Of a stretch of DNA of 64,000 nt, positions 8,496-18,273 are shown one piece after another (within the stretch, counting starts at the first letter, position 1; each line of letters starts with the position of its first letter). A model generated the notes under the pieces. That model was not told where the DNA came from, searched no databases, and was given only the letters and a program-made list of their open reading frames with translations. The translations under genes and the position numbers were made by a program. Source of the DNA: Pontibacter sp. SGAir0037 (lineage in GTDB: Bacteria; Bacteroidota; Bacteroidia; Cytophagales; Hymenobacteraceae); the NCBI RefSeq assembly GCF_005491705.1, contig NZ_CP028092.1, forward strand, positions 5,022,001 through 5,086,000, read 5' to 3'.

Positions 8496-10055
8496 CTAAA
8501 GGGGTATGTTCCCATGCTTCTTACGAGGAAGCTGCACCGCTTTGTTCTCCAGCATCTTAAATGCCTTGATCAGCTTGGCTCTAGTTTCGGAAGGCATGAT
8601 AACCTCGTCTATAAAGCCCCGGTGAGCGGCACGGTATGGAGTGGCAAATTTTTCTTTATACTCCTCTACCTTCTCCGCCAGTTTAGCAGCCGGATCTGCG
8701 GCAGTAGCAATTTCACGCTTAAATATGATTTCGGCAGCGCCTTGTGCGCCCATCACGGCAATTTCAGCACTTGGCCAGGCATAGTTCATATCTGCACCAA
8801 TATGTTTGGAGTTCATCACATCGTAGGCACCGCCATAAGCCTTGCGTGTAATAACAGTGATACGTGGCACTGTAGCTTCGCAGAAAGCATAAAGTAGTTT
8901 GGCTCCGTTGGTAATGATGCCGCGCCATTCCTGGTCGGTGCCTGGCAGGAAGCCAGGCACATCTTCCAGCACTAGTAGAGGAATGTTAAAGCTGTCGCAG
9001 AAACGCACAAAGCGGGCTGCCTTGGTGCTGGCATTAATATCCAACACACCCGCCAGTACAGCAGGCTGGTTTCCTACGATGCCAATGCTGCGGCCACCTA
9101 AACGGGCAAAACCAACAACAATATTTTCTCCAAAGTTCTTATGTACTTCAAAGAATGAGTCAGCGTCTATGATCCCTTCAATTACCTCACGCATATCGTA
9201 AGGCTGGTTTGGGTTTTCGGGTACAATAGTGTTTAGCACCTCTCGCTCTTCGTTGCCGGATGTAGTGTAAGGCAGAGAAGGAGGGAGGTCTTCGCAATTC
9301 TGAGGTATATAGCTCAGAAGTTTCTTAATATAGTTGATACACTCTACCTCGTTGGCACAGGAAAAGTGCGTAACACCGCTTTTGGTGCTATGTGTACTGG
9401 CACCTCCCAGCTCTTCAGAGGTAACATTTTCATGTGTAACGGTTTTTACAACGTTAGGGCCAGTTACAAACATGTAGGAGGTGTTTTCCACCATCATAAT
9501 AAAATCGGTGATGGCCGGTGAGTATACTGCGCCGCCGGCACACGGTCCCATGATAGCAGAAATCTGGGGAATAACTCCTGATGCCAGTGTGTTGCGGTAA
9601 AAGATATCGGCATAGCCACCCAAAGAAACAACGCCCTCCTGAATACGCGCTCCGCCCGAATCGTTCAGTCCAATTACCGGAGCACCATTTTTCATGGCCA
9701 GCTCCATAATTTTCACAATTTTTTCGGCATGTGTTTCGGAGAGGGAGCCTCCTAATACTGTAAAATCCTGAGAGAATATATATACTGCACGGCCGTTGAT
9801 GGTGCCATAACCTGTGACTACTCCGTCTCCCAGATAATATTGTTTATCTAAACCAAAGTCTTTTGAGCGGTGCATTACAAATTTGCCGATTTCTTCAAAA
9901 GAATTTTCGTCGAGCAGTAAATGAATGCGATCTCGTGCAGTTAATTTTCCTTTTGCATGCTGTGCGTCTATTCTGTCTTGTCCTCCTCCTAAAAGTGCTT
10001 CAGCATTTTTGCGTTCCAGCGTTTCTATTTGACTCTGCCTGATTTCTCCTGCCAT
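8496..10055 (-). CDS. Acyl-CoA carboxylase carboxyltransferase (propionyl-/methylmalonyl-CoA type, beta subunit)
   Basis: The 519-residue protein matches the carboxyltransferase subunit that moves CO2 from biotin to propionyl-CoA, or runs the reverse decarboxylase step. Both crotonase-like halves are seen: an N-terminal half with [20 protein letters not shown], the oxyanion segment [21 protein letters not shown] and [12 protein letters not shown], and a C-terminal half with [33 protein letters not shown] and the MGAQGAAEI segment. No biotin-carrier gene is adjacent. The choice between carboxylase and decarboxylase cannot be made from this gene alone. Confidence 0.9.
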   Translation of the reverse strand: MAGEIRQSQIETLERKNAEALLGGGQDRIDAQHAKGKLTARDRIHLLLDENSFEEIGKFVMHRSKDFGLDKQYYLGDGVVTGYGTINGRAVYIFSQDFTVLGGSLSETHAEKIVKIMELAMKNGAPVIGLNDSGGARIQEGVVSLGGYADIFYRNTLASGVIPQISAIMGPCAGGAVYSPAITDFIMMVENTSYMFVTGPNVVKTVTHENVTSEELGGASTHSTKSGVTHFSCANEVECINYIKKLLSYIPQNCEDLPPSLPYTTSGNEEREVLNTIVPENPNQPYDMREVIEGIIDADSFFEVHKNFGENIVVGFARLGGRSIGIVGNQPAVLAGVLDINASTKAARFVRFCDSFNIPLLVLEDVPGFLPGTDQEWRGIITNGAKLLYAFCEATVPRITVITRKAYGGAYDVMNSKHIGADMNYAWPSAEIAVMGAQGAAEIIFKREIATAADPAAKLAEKVEEYKEKFATPYRAAHRGFIDEVIMPSETRAKLIKAFKMLENKAVQLPRKKHGNIPL

Positions 10056-10100
10056 TTAAATCTTAATTGCTTGATAACCTAATTTGGTGTGAATAGAATC

Positions 10101-10108
10101 CAAATTTA
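10101..10108 (-). promoter_or_regulatory. Candidate -7 promoter element for the carboxyltransferase gene
   Basis: The reverse strand reads TAAATTTG, a match to TAnnTTTG, 45 bases upstream of the ATG at 10055. The matching -33 element is weak. Confidence 0.35.
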
Positions 10109-10170
10109 GTAAAAATACAATATTATATATTTAGACTTCTTCTGAATTATTAAAGTGCAAAATATAAAAA

Positions 10171-10202
10171 AATAAGGGCCGCCTTATAGGGCGACCCTTA
10201 TT
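10171..10202 (-). terminator. Terminator downstream of clpC
   Basis: The arms AATAAGGGCCGCC and GGGCGACCCTTATT pair with a short loop. On the reverse strand the stem is followed by a run of T. It begins 18 bases after the clpC stop. Confidence 0.85.
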
Positions 10203-10219
10203 GATATACTTATGCTGAA

Positions 10220-12826
10220 TTAGTCGTTCGACTTGTCGTTGCCTGATCCGGAAGATTTGCTTGGTTCAGTTGTTTCTTCGTCATCGTCGGAAGCGCTACT
10301 GGCTTTTTTGCCACTGCTTTTCTTCGATTTAAAAGTTAACTGCTCTTTGCCTTCTTCATGATCCACCAGCAGAACATCACCCTGCGCTACCTCTGCTTTC
10401 AGTATCTCCTCCGCAATCGGATCTTCGATATATTTCTGAATAGCACGGTTTAACGGACGAGCACCATACTTCGGATCATATCCTTTGTCTGCCACAAAAT
10501 CTTTTGCCTTGTCTGTTAGCTCGATGCTGTAGCCAAGCGTTTCGATTCTGGTGAACAGTTTGCCAAGCGACAGCTCAATGATTTTGTGCATGTCTTCACG
10601 GTTAAGTGAGTTAAACACAATTACATCATCCAAACGGTTCAGGAACTCAGGAGAGAATGTTTTTCTCAATGCACTGGCAATAGTACCTTTCATGATATCA
10701 TCCACATTCTCAGAACGTGTTTTAGACATGAAACCTATACCGGCACCAAAGTCCTGTAAGTCGCGGGCACCGATGTTAGATGTCATAATGATGATCGTGT
10801 TACGGAAGTCAACCTTACGGCCTAATCCGTCTGTCAGAATACCATCGTCTAACACCTGTAGCAACAGATTATATACATCCGGGTGAGCTTTCTCAATCTC
10901 GTCGAGCAATACCACAGAATATGGCTTACGACGGATTTTCTCAGTCAGCTGGCCACCTTCTTCGTAGCCTACGTATCCTGGAGGCGCTCCAACCAAGCGG
11001 GATACACTGAATTTCTCCATGTACTCACTCATGTCGATGCGAACCAGGGCATCATCTTTATCGAACAGGTACGTAGCCAACACTTTGGCAAGCTCTGTTT
11101 TACCTACACCTGTCGGGCCCAAGAACACGAACGAACCAATTGGCTTTTTCGGATCTTTTAAACCAACGCGTGTACGCTGAATGGCTTTAACCAATTGCTG
11201 GATAGCCTTATCCTGGCCAATTACTTTCCCTTTAAGCTCTTCGCCCATGTTCAGTAATTTCTGGCCTTCTTTCTGAGCGATACGTTTAACAGGAATACCT
11301 GTCATCATGGCAATAACTTCTGCCACATTTTCCTCTTTTACTGTATAGCGCTTCTTCTTGGTTTCTTCTTCCCAGTTGCGTTTCGCAGTTTCGAGCTGAT
11401 CGATCAGTTTTTTCTCTTTATCGCGGAGTTGGGCAGCCTCTTCATATTTCTGGCTCTTCACAACGCGGTTTTTCTCTACCTTGATATTCTCAATCTGCTC
11501 TTCCAGCTTCAGGATATCCTCTGGTACAACAATATTGTTAATGTGTACACGGGCACCGGCTTCATCCAGAATATCAATTGCTTTATCTGGTAAGAAACGG
11601 TCGCTCATATAGCGGTCACTCAACTTCACGCAGGCCTCAATGGCTTTATCGGTGTAGTTAACGTGGTGGTGGTCCTGGTACTTGTCTTTGATGTTATTTA
11701 AGATCTCGATTGTTTCTTCCGGAGAAGTAGGATCAACCATAACAATCTGGAAACGACGGGCTAAGGCACCATCTTTCTCGATGTACTGGCGGTATTCATC
11801 CAGCGTAGTAGCACCGATGCATTGAATCTCGCCACGGGCAAGTGCAGGCTTGAACATGTTAGAGGCATCCAGCGAACCTGAAGCGCCGCCAGCACCTACG
11901 ATGGTGTGCAGCTCGTCAATAAACAGGATCACGTCCGGAGATTTTTCCAGTTCGTTCATCACTGCTTTCATGCGCTCCTCGAACTGACCACGGTATTTTG
12001 TGCCAGCTACCAGAGAAGCAAGATCGAGGGTAACAACGCGTTTGTTGAAAAGCACACGGCTTACCTTCTTCTGAATAATACGCAGGGCAAGGCCTTCAGC
12101 AATAGCTGTTTTACCTACACCAGGCTCCCCAATCAAAATAGGGTTGTTCTTTTTGCGGCGGCTAAGTACCTGGGCCACACGCTCAATTTCTTTTTCGCGA
12201 CCTACAATCGGGTCCAGTTTGTCTTCTTCAGCAAGTTTGGTCAGGTCACGTCCGAAGTTATCCAGCACAGGAGTGCGAGACTTCTCGCCGGCTTTCTTGC
12301 TAGAACTGCCAGAGCGTGAGGAAGAAGAACTTCCAAACAATTTGTCTGAATCATCAGAATCGTCGGTATCTGATGATGCCAGGGGATTATTGCTGTGATA
12401 ATCCAATGAGTCTCTTATTGCTTCGTAATTCACATTAAATTTCGCTAGAATTTGAGAAGATATATTGTCTTCATCCCGCAGGATGGATAATAAGAGGTGC
12501 TCTGTGCCAATAATGTCACTCTTGAAGATTTTGGCCTCCAGGTATGTTATTTTAAGCACCTTCTCAGTCTGTTTTGTAAGCGGAATACTACCCGTAATAT
12601 TGCTGCCTTGTGAAGCCGTGTTTCGTGTAGCCTGCTCTAAAGCGTACTTTAGTTCATCTATCGAAACACCCAGCTTTTTGAGCAGAGCAATGGCAGTACC
12701 TTCTCCTTCCCGGATCATGCCCAGTACTAGATGTTCAGTACCAATGTAGTCATGCCCAAGACGAATAGCTTCCTCACGGCTGAGTGAGATAACCTCTTTC
12801 ACTCGGTTTGAGAATTTAGCTTCCAT
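10220..12826 (-). CDS. clpC: ATP-dependent Clp protease ATP-binding subunit ClpC
   Basis: An 868-residue Hsp100 unfoldase that feeds damaged proteins to ClpP. It has two N-terminal Clp repeats (about 1-145), an acidic/serine-rich linker (about 150-185), AAA-1 with Walker A GEPGVGKT at 233-240, a middle coiled coil with a UVR-like segment near 440-480, AAA-2 with Walker A GPTGVGKT at 570-577 and a long Ser/Asp/Lys-rich tail after about 835. Length and order fit ClpC rather than ClpB, which has a longer middle domain. The charged tail is a lineage-specific addition. The gene is monocistronic with a good terminator. Confidence 0.95.
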   Translation of the reverse strand: MEAKFSNRVKEVISLSREEAIRLGHDYIGTEHLVLGMIREGEGTAIALLKKLGVSIDELKYALEQATRNTASQGSNITGSIPLTKQTEKVLKITYLEAKIFKSDIIGTEHLLLSILRDEDNISSQILAKFNVNYEAIRDSLDYHSNNPLASSDTDDSDDSDKLFGSSSSSRSGSSSKKAGEKSRTPVLDNFGRDLTKLAEEDKLDPIVGREKEIERVAQVLSRRKKNNPILIGEPGVGKTAIAEGLALRIIQKKVSRVLFNKRVVTLDLASLVAGTKYRGQFEERMKAVMNELEKSPDVILFIDELHTIVGAGGASGSLDASNMFKPALARGEIQCIGATTLDEYRQYIEKDGALARRFQIVMVDPTSPEETIEILNNIKDKYQDHHHVNYTDKAIEACVKLSDRYMSDRFLPDKAIDILDEAGARVHINNIVVPEDILKLEEQIENIKVEKNRVVKSQKYEEAAQLRDKEKKLIDQLETAKRNWEEETKKKRYTVKEENVAEVIAMMTGIPVKRIAQKEGQKLLNMGEELKGKVIGQDKAIQQLVKAIQRTRVGLKDPKKPIGSFVFLGPTGVGKTELAKVLATYLFDKDDALVRIDMSEYMEKFSVSRLVGAPPGYVGYEEGGQLTEKIRRKPYSVVLLDEIEKAHPDVYNLLLQVLDDGILTDGLGRKVDFRNTIIIMTSNIGARDLQDFGAGIGFMSKTRSENVDDIMKGTIASALRKTFSPEFLNRLDDVIVFNSLNREDMHKIIELSLGKLFTRIETLGYSIELTDKAKDFVADKGYDPKYGARPLNRAIQKYIEDPIAEEILKAEVAQGDVLLVDHEEGKEQLTFKSKKSSGKKASSASDDDEETTEPSKSSGSGNDKSND

Positions 12827-12950
12827 GTATACTCCTATAAAAAATAAAAAGTCAGAATGTAATTAATTGATTGAGGCCAACAGGAAAAGCCCTAAATTCT
12901 AACAAGCCGTAGGGTGTAAATGTTCACCAAATCGGCAGCCTTACAGGCTT

Positions 12951-13556
12951 TTATAGTAAAAAGGAAAGTGACTTTGGTCCCTGTGTAAACAACAAGTCAA
13001 TTATACTCAGTTCTTGTACAAATTGTTTGCCAAATACTTGTGTATAGGGTTTTACGTGCAAATTGTCATGATAGATTTTGGGATGTATTTTATTTCTAAC
13101 ATCCAGCACGTTTTCCGGTACCTCTACCAGGTATTTATCTGTAAACTGAAGCGGTTTCTCCAGTTTCATAAATTTAAAATAAAGCCGTAATAAATCAACA
13201 TTCAGGTCGAATAAATATTTAGGCTGGCGTTCGTACACTTCCCGGATATAATCGCTGTAGTACTCAAAAAAAGGAGCACGTCCGTAAGCCGATTGTATTG
13301 TACGCCAATGCACATTAAACCACTTCTGGCTGTAATCTATCTCAATGGATGTAATAATGGTTTTGTCTTTGCTGTTTCCGCGGCGGATTGGTATGCTTAG
13401 CGGCACAACGCCTTGCGTTGTGAGCACATGACAGCGGTTGCGGTAACTTTGCTTTATATAATTTTCATGCGCCTCAATCTGTATACTTTCAGAGCGAATA
13501 GCGTGCCAGAAGTAGCTTACAGGAGGATTATATTGTATTTCTGAAAGAAGAACCAA
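12951..13556 (-). CDS. WbqC family protein
   Basis: A 201-residue protein of the WbqC family, found across Bacteroidota and often near O-antigen or lipoprotein signal peptidase genes. The family is tied to nucleotide-sugar aminotransfer or acyl steps in surface glycan synthesis, but its chemistry is not well settled. Typical blocks are QSYRNRCHVLTTQGVVPLSIPI, the DYSQKWFNVHWRTIQSAYGRAPFFEYY segment (longest part residues about 94-120) and the C-terminal KPYTQVFGKQF. It is a single gene between clpC and an acyltransferase. Confidence 0.8.
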   Translation of the reverse strand: MVLLSEIQYNPPVSYFWHAIRSESIQIEAHENYIKQSYRNRCHVLTTQGVVPLSIPIRRGNSKDKTIITSIEIDYSQKWFNVHWRTIQSAYGRAPFFEYYSDYIREVYERQPKYLFDLNVDLLRLYFKFMKLEKPLQFTDKYLVEVPENVLDVRNKIHPKIYHDNLHVKPYTQVFGKQFVQELSIIDLLFTQGPKSLSFLL

Positions 13557-13705
13557 GGTGAGTTAGATAGTTAAAGAGTTAGAAAGTTGGAGAGTGATTT
13601 TTTTTTATCCTTTGCCACAGAATCTTTTGTCTGGCATCTAGTACACAGTCAACCTAGCTTCCGAATAAAAATTTAAGATTAACTGGAGGAAAATGATCAT
13701 TGGGT

Positions 13706-13750
13706 CATTCATTTCTAATTCATAATTTTTAATTTCTAATTTCTAATTTG
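13706..13750. repeat. AT-rich low-complexity word repeat
   Basis: Recurring words TTCATTTCTAATTCATAATT and TTTAATTTCTAATTTCTAAT, similar in style to the spacer at 8403-8495. The rest of the gap 13557-13805 shows no gene. Confidence 0.4.
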
Positions 13751-13792
13751 ATGCTGATACCTGATGCTGCTAAATAAGCACGAATTCTGGGA

Positions 13793-13823
13793 TTTCATAA
13801 TCCGATGCAGGGTTGTACCTTTG
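13793..13823 (+). promoter_or_regulatory. Candidate promoter of the acyltransferase gene
   Basis: TACCTTTG at 13816-13823 fits the -7 consensus TAnnTTTG, with TTTC (one mismatch to TTTG) exactly 19 bases earlier at 13793-13796. Transcription would begin near 13830, which rules out the ATG at 13805 and supports the GTG at 13841 as the start of the next gene. Confidence 0.45.
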
Positions 13824-13840
13824 TGGTTCGTTTAGACTTT

Positions 13841-14746
13841 GTGAAGAAACTACCTCATATACCAATACTCTATTATCCTTTATGGTGGCTCCTTAAAGGT
13901 TTGTCCTTACTGCCGCTACCTGTCTTGTATATCTTCGCAAATGTTTTATTTCTGCTGGTATACCATGTGGTTGGCTACCGGAAAAAGGTGGTAATACAGA
14001 ATTTAAGTAATTCTTTTCCCGAAAAGAGCAAGCAGGAGATACATGAAATAGCCAAAGATTTTTACAGGCAGTTTGCAGATCTGGTTGTGGAGATTTTGAA
14101 GCTGGCCTCAATGAAAGCAGCTGAAATGCGTAATAGAATAACCTTTGCAAACCAGGAGGTGCTGGACCGGTTTGTGAAGCAGGGAAAGCCTGCCATTACC
14201 ATGGGCTCCCACTCTGGCAACTGGGAGTGGATACTCTCGGCCGGGGCAGTACAATTCGAATTTCCGGCAGAAGGTATTTACAAACCGCTCCATAATCCGT
14301 TTTTTGAGGAATTCATGCTTTACCTTCGTTCTCGCCTGGGGGCCAGGTTAATAAAGATGAAAGATACAATGCGTGATTTTGTTAAGAACAAAAGGATTCC
14401 ACGCGTTATTGCCATGCTATCGGACCAGACACCTCCTTTAGGGGAGATACAGTACTGGACTGATTTCCTTAACCAGGATACGGCTTTTTATGTAGGTGCT
14501 GAAAAGCTGGCGAATACATTTGGCTACCCCGTTCTTTTTCTGGACGTGTACCGCACGAAGCGGGGCTATTATACCCTTACGTTTGATGTATTGTCTGATG
14601 GCGTCGATAAACCTGCAGAAGGCGAGTTCCCTGTTACAGAAGCTTTCGCCCGCAGGCTTGAAAAGTCTATACAACGAGCTCCCGCCAACTACCTCTGGAC
14701 GCATAAACGCTGGAAGCACAAGCGGCCTGATGCAGTAAAGGAATAG
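13841..14746 (+). CDS. Lysophospholipid/lipid A acyltransferase (LpxL/HtrB family)
   Basis: An inner-membrane acyltransferase that adds secondary acyl chains to lipid A or related aminolipids. A hydrophobic N-terminal anchor is followed by the catalytic H-x4-E motif in GSHSGNWEW (His124, Glu129 counted from the GTG start) and by the second family block MLSDQTPP further on. From the GTG at 13841 the protein has 301 residues and begins MKKLPHIPILYYP, the usual family start; the ATG at 13805 would add 12 residues but lies upstream of the likely transcription start. Bacteroidota often carry several family members, some acting on other lipids. Confidence 0.85.
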   Translation: MKKLPHIPILYYPLWWLLKGLSLLPLPVLYIFANVLFLLVYHVVGYRKKVVIQNLSNSFPEKSKQEIHEIAKDFYRQFADLVVEILKLASMKAAEMRNRITFANQEVLDRFVKQGKPAITMGSHSGNWEWILSAGAVQFEFPAEGIYKPLHNPFFEEFMLYLRSRLGARLIKMKDTMRDFVKNKRIPRVIAMLSDQTPPLGEIQYWTDFLNQDTAFYVGAEKLANTFGYPVLFLDVYRTKRGYYTLTFDVLSDGVDKPAEGEFPVTEAFARRLEKSIQRAPANYLWTHKRWKHKRPDAVKE

Positions 14747-14782
14747 ATCCGAAGATGTGATTGAAAGTATTTTAGCTTCACA

Positions 14783-15409
14783 TCATAGATATTGTTCTAT
14801 ATCTCCGGCACCTTCGCGGAGTACCTCAAAATTATTGGTGGCATCCACTACTGTAGAGGCAATGTTGTTTCCATAGCCGCCATCAATCACCATATCCACC
14901 AGGTTTTTAAACTTCTCATAAATTAGCTCAGGGTCTGTAGTATACTCCAGCACTTCATCGTCGTCGTGTACAGAGGTAGACAAAATAGGATTGCCAAGTT
15001 CCCGAACCAGGCTCAAGGCAATATTATTGTCTGGCACACGAATACCTACTGTTTTCTTTTTGCTGCCGGCATAGCGCGGAACTTTGCTGCTGGCATCCAG
15101 TACAAAAGTAAAGGGCCCGGGCAGCGCCTTCTTCATAATTTTATAGGAAGGCGTATCTACCTTGGCATAATCTGAGATATGGGTAAGGTCGGAGCAAATG
15201 AAGGAAAGGTTTACTTTATCAGGTTTAACTCCTTTTATCTGGCACACACGTTCTACAGCTCTTGTATTATGAATATCGCAGCCAATGCCATAGATGGTAT
15301 CAGTTGGGTAAATAATAATACCGCCATTGCGCAGAATGTCTACAGCCTCCAGAATCTTCTTCTGCTGCGGGTTGTCGGGGTGTATCTGTGTGAAAACTGC
15401 ATTTGCCAT
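14783..15409 (-). CDS. tsaC: L-threonylcarbamoyladenylate synthase (Sua5/YciO/YrdC family)
   Basis: The 208-residue protein makes threonylcarbamoyl-AMP from threonine, bicarbonate and ATP, the donor for t6A37 in tRNAs reading ANN codons. The YrdC fold is clear: GGIIIYPTDTIYGIGCD near residues 29-45, the basic KGVKPDKVNLSFICSDL block, KKALPGPFTFVLDA and the GIRVPDN strand, ending with STVVD and LREGAGD. It lacks the extra Sua5 C-terminal domain. Some family members (YciO) have lost this role, so the name is likely but not certain. Convergent with the acyltransferase gene. Confidence 0.85.
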   Translation of the reverse strand: MANAVFTQIHPDNPQQKKILEAVDILRNGGIIIYPTDTIYGIGCDIHNTRAVERVCQIKGVKPDKVNLSFICSDLTHISDYAKVDTPSYKIMKKALPGPFTFVLDASSKVPRYAGSKKKTVGIRVPDNNIALSLVRELGNPILSTSVHDDDEVLEYTTDPELIYEKFKNLVDMVIDGGYGNNIASTVVDATNNFEVLREGAGDIEQYL

Positions 15410-15547
15410 ACTGGTAAGTTATAGGTTAAATGAATTTCTGTCCTGATGATTCAGTTTACTATACTGAAAGAAAGGCTTAAGCGTTTTTGCTACAGCCTTT
15501 AGATTTAAAGCTGACCAGGCAGTATAAAGTTAGGTTTAACCACCTCC

Positions 15548-15593
15548 TATCTAATTCACTTTGTACTGAATTAGATAATATCTGTTAAATTTG
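15548..15593 (+). promoter_or_regulatory. Inverted repeat plus -7 box upstream of mltG
   Basis: TATCTAATTCA (15548-15558) and TGAATTAGATA (15567-15577) are perfect 11-base arms around CTTTGTAC. TAAATTTG at 15586-15593 fits the -7 consensus. The loop holds a TTTG that could be the -33 element, though the 22-base spacing is a little long. A start near 15600 would place the mltG ATG at 15648. The repeat would overlap the -33 region, as an operator would. Confidence 0.4.
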
Positions 15594-15647
15594 ACCCTGA
15601 AAATGGAGGTGCTGTTGGTTAGCCCTCCAAAGGCTCCTTTACAAATT

Positions 15648-16712
15648 ATGACTAAAAAAGTCGCATATCCCAGAAAAAAGAAAAGTAACCTGATCCCAGG
15701 CCTGGTTGTCTTATTCCTGTTCCTGTTTGTTTCCTTTTCTTATTATGCCTACCAAATTGTGTATACGCCCAATGTAGACACAAAAGGCAAAGAAACCTAT
15801 GTTTATATACCGACAGGGGCCACCTACGAGCAAGCAATGGCTGCGGTGGAGGCAACTAAATCCATTATCGATCCTTTGTCTTTCCATTTTATGGCTAAAC
15901 TTATGGATTACGATAAGCTGGTAAAGCCCGGCCGTTACAAAGTAGAAAATGGCTGGAGCAACCGCCAGCTTATTGGTGTGCTGCGCCTGGGTGAGCAAAC
16001 CCCTCTTAACCTGACATTTAACAATATCCGCCTAAGGAGCCAGCTGGCCGAGAGGCTAGCTTCTGAACTGGAGCCGGGTGTGGCGGAAATTGACAGTCTG
16101 CTGAACGACCAGGCTTACCTGGAAACGCTGGGCTTTGATACTACAACGGTGGTGGCAATGTTTATACCGAACACATATGAGGTATACTGGACAACCACAG
16201 CTACCGGTTTAATGGAGCGAATGAAGGCAGAGTATGATAAATTCTGGACAGCCGAGCGCAAAGCAAAGGCAGACAAATTAGGTTTATCTCAGAAAGAAGT
16301 TTCTACACTGGCTTCTATAGTGCAGGCGGAGCAGGCCAGGCATGCTGATGAAAGACCGCGGGTTGCTGGTGTATACCTCAACCGCCTGAAGCGCGGGATG
16401 TTGCTGCAGGCCGATCCTACTGTTGTATTTAGTGTAGGCGATTTTAGCATCAGGCGCGTATTAAACGTGCACTTGCAGCACGACTCGCCTTACAACACTT
16501 ATAAGTACAAAGGTTTGCCGCCAGGGCCTATTAATGTGCCTACCATCTCTGCTATAGATGCCGTGCTAAACCCGGAGCAGCATAATTACCTTTATTTCTG
16601 CGCAAAGGATGACTTCTCAGGATACCATGCCTTTGCTACCACAGAGTCTGAGCATTTAGCCAACGCCCGTCGCTTTCATAAAGCTATGAACGAGCGTAAT
16701 ATTATGAAATAA
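15648..16712 (+). CDS. mltG: Endolytic murein transglycosylase MltG
   Basis: A 354-residue membrane-anchored lytic transglycosylase that cuts nascent peptidoglycan strands and sets glycan length. It has a basic cytoplasmic start (MTKKVAYPRKKK), one membrane helix, a LysM-like region and the YceG catalytic domain with LASIVQAEQ, where the Glu fits the catalytic acid, followed by ERPRVAGVYLNRL, MLLQADPTVVF and the C-terminal YLYFCAKDD segment. I chose the ATG at 15648; an in-frame ATG at 15591 would overlap the -7 box. Upstream lies an inverted repeat that may be an operator. Confidence 0.9.
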   Translation: MTKKVAYPRKKKSNLIPGLVVLFLFLFVSFSYYAYQIVYTPNVDTKGKETYVYIPTGATYEQAMAAVEATKSIIDPLSFHFMAKLMDYDKLVKPGRYKVENGWSNRQLIGVLRLGEQTPLNLTFNNIRLRSQLAERLASELEPGVAEIDSLLNDQAYLETLGFDTTTVVAMFIPNTYEVYWTTTATGLMERMKAEYDKFWTAERKAKADKLGLSQKEVSTLASIVQAEQARHADERPRVAGVYLNRLKRGMLLQADPTVVFSVGDFSIRRVLNVHLQHDSPYNTYKYKGLPPGPINVPTISAIDAVLNPEQHNYLYFCAKDDFSGYHAFATTESEHLANARRFHKAMNERNIMK

Positions 16713-16804
16713 TTACACTGGACAAAAACTGCTAGGCAAAGGCTAAAATCTAATGTTTTAGAATCTTTTGCATCTTGTGAATAAACTCCCTTATCAAGGA
16801 AAAT

Positions 16805-17218
16805 ATGTTTGAATCAGAAGTACAGATACGGGTGCGATATGCCGAAACAGATCAGATGGGCTATGTATACTATGGCAATTATGCCGCCTACTACGAGGTA
16901 GCCCGTACCGAGGTGTTTCGCAGGTTGGGTATACATTACAAGGAGATGGAGGCGACAGGTACCATGATGCCGGTACTGGAGCTGAAGTGTAAATACATAC
17001 GGCCAGCTAAATACGACGACCTGCTTACCATTAAGCTGCTTCTGAAAAATAAACCGACAGGTTCTCGTATACTTTTTGAGTACGAGGTATATAACGAATC
17101 GCAGACACTCCTGAATGTAGGCGAAACAACCATGGTGTTTGTCGATATGAAATCGGGGCGGCCGACAGCGGTGCCGGATCTTATACACCAGAAGTTAGAT
17201 GCTTATTTTAGCGAATGA
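16805..17218 (+). CDS. Acyl-CoA thioesterase, hotdog fold (YbgC/4-hydroxybenzoyl-CoA family)
   Basis: A 137-residue single-hotdog thioesterase. The family start VRYAETDQMGYVYYGNYAAYYEVARTE is complete; the Asp in AETDQMG is the catalytic residue and the Tyr/His position is Tyr here. Such enzymes hydrolyse short or aromatic acyl-CoA or acyl-ACP in the cytosol. Its stop overlaps the next start (ATGA), so it is coupled to the YihY-type membrane protein. The natural substrate is not evident. Confidence 0.88.
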   Translation: MFESEVQIRVRYAETDQMGYVYYGNYAAYYEVARTEVFRRLGIHYKEMEATGTMMPVLELKCKYIRPAKYDDLLTIKLLLKNKPTGSRILFEYEVYNESQTLLNVGETTMVFVDMKSGRPTAVPDLIHQKLDAYFSE

Positions 17219-18171
17219 GGCTGAACCAACAATATTTAAAGCGCCGCAGGGCGTACCGGAAGTTTATCGTTTTTCTGAAGAAGTGGCGTTTCAATAACGG
17301 ACAGTCTTCGGTATACGATGTGGCCGATGTGCTGGTAGGAGAACTGCGGGGCGATTCTGTTACAAAGCGTGCTTCTTATATGGCCTTTAATTTTACATTG
17401 GCTATTTTCCCAACCATCATTTTCCTGTTCACGCTTATCCCTTATATTCCGAGTATTCTTTCTCTGGATTTAGGTGCAAGTATCTTAAACTTCCTGGCAG
17501 ATTTTATGCCCGAAGAAATGTACTCAGTCGCTTATGGCACCATTAACGACATTGTAAGTACGCCAAGAGGAGGGTTGTTATCCTTCGGGTTTCTTTTTGC
17601 ACTGATCTTGTCTACAAATGGCATTATGTCGCTGATGGATGCCTTTGATAAGAAGTATAAGACCTTTTATAAGCGCAGTTACATCAGGAAACGGATTATA
17701 GCTACTGTGCTCACCTTTACACTTGCTTTTATTCTTTTGCTGGCAGTTTCGGCAATCTTCTTTGGGCAATGGATTCTGGATATCCTGGTTTTCTATGAAA
17801 TTGTAACTGAAAGCTATACCTATACTTTATTGGTTATGCTTAAATATGTAGCTATTATTCTGCTTTTCCTGCTGGCTACTGCCCTTATTTATTATTATGT
17901 GCCTGCTATAGAAGATAAATGGCCTTTTTTTTCAGCTGGTGCCGTGGTGGCCACCTGTCTGATTTTCCTGGTGTCGATGATCTTCTCATTATACATCAGT
18001 GCTTTCGATTCCTACAATAAATTTTATGGTTCTATTGGTGCTTTAATCGGTCTGATGATCTGGTTGGACTTTATTTCAATGATCCTGATCCTGGGCTTTG
18101 AAATAAACGTGAGTATCGATTCGGTTACCAAAAGGCTGATCAGCAGAGGCCCTAAGCTGGTGAATAGATAG
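17215..18171 (+). CDS. YihY/virulence factor BrkB family membrane protein
   Basis: The 318-residue protein shows about six membrane helices. It starts with a basic segment, then SYMAFNFTLAIFPTIIFLFTLIPYIP, the family's first helix after the conserved Ser-Tyr region, and ends with IGALIGLMIWLDFISMILILGFEIN, also characteristic. The family was once called ribonuclease BN in error; its function is not settled. The start overlaps the thioesterase stop by four bases. Confidence 0.85.
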   Translation: MRLNQQYLKRRRAYRKFIVFLKKWRFNNGQSSVYDVADVLVGELRGDSVTKRASYMAFNFTLAIFPTIIFLFTLIPYIPSILSLDLGASILNFLADFMPEEMYSVAYGTINDIVSTPRGGLLSFGFLFALILSTNGIMSLMDAFDKKYKTFYKRSYIRKRIIATVLTFTLAFILLLAVSAIFFGQWILDILVFYEIVTESYTYTLLVMLKYVAIILLFLLATALIYYYVPAIEDKWPFFSAGAVVATCLIFLVSMIFSLYISAFDSYNKFYGSIGALIGLMIWLDFISMILILGFEINVSIDSVTKRLISRGPKLVNR

Positions 18172-18273
18172 GAAGCTGCTTGCAAACAATTACTGTTTCA
18201 ATCATATATCAAAAGTGCTATCTTTCTGAAAGAAAACTTCTGCTTGAGGTTTAGTCGTTCATAGTTTAAAGAG

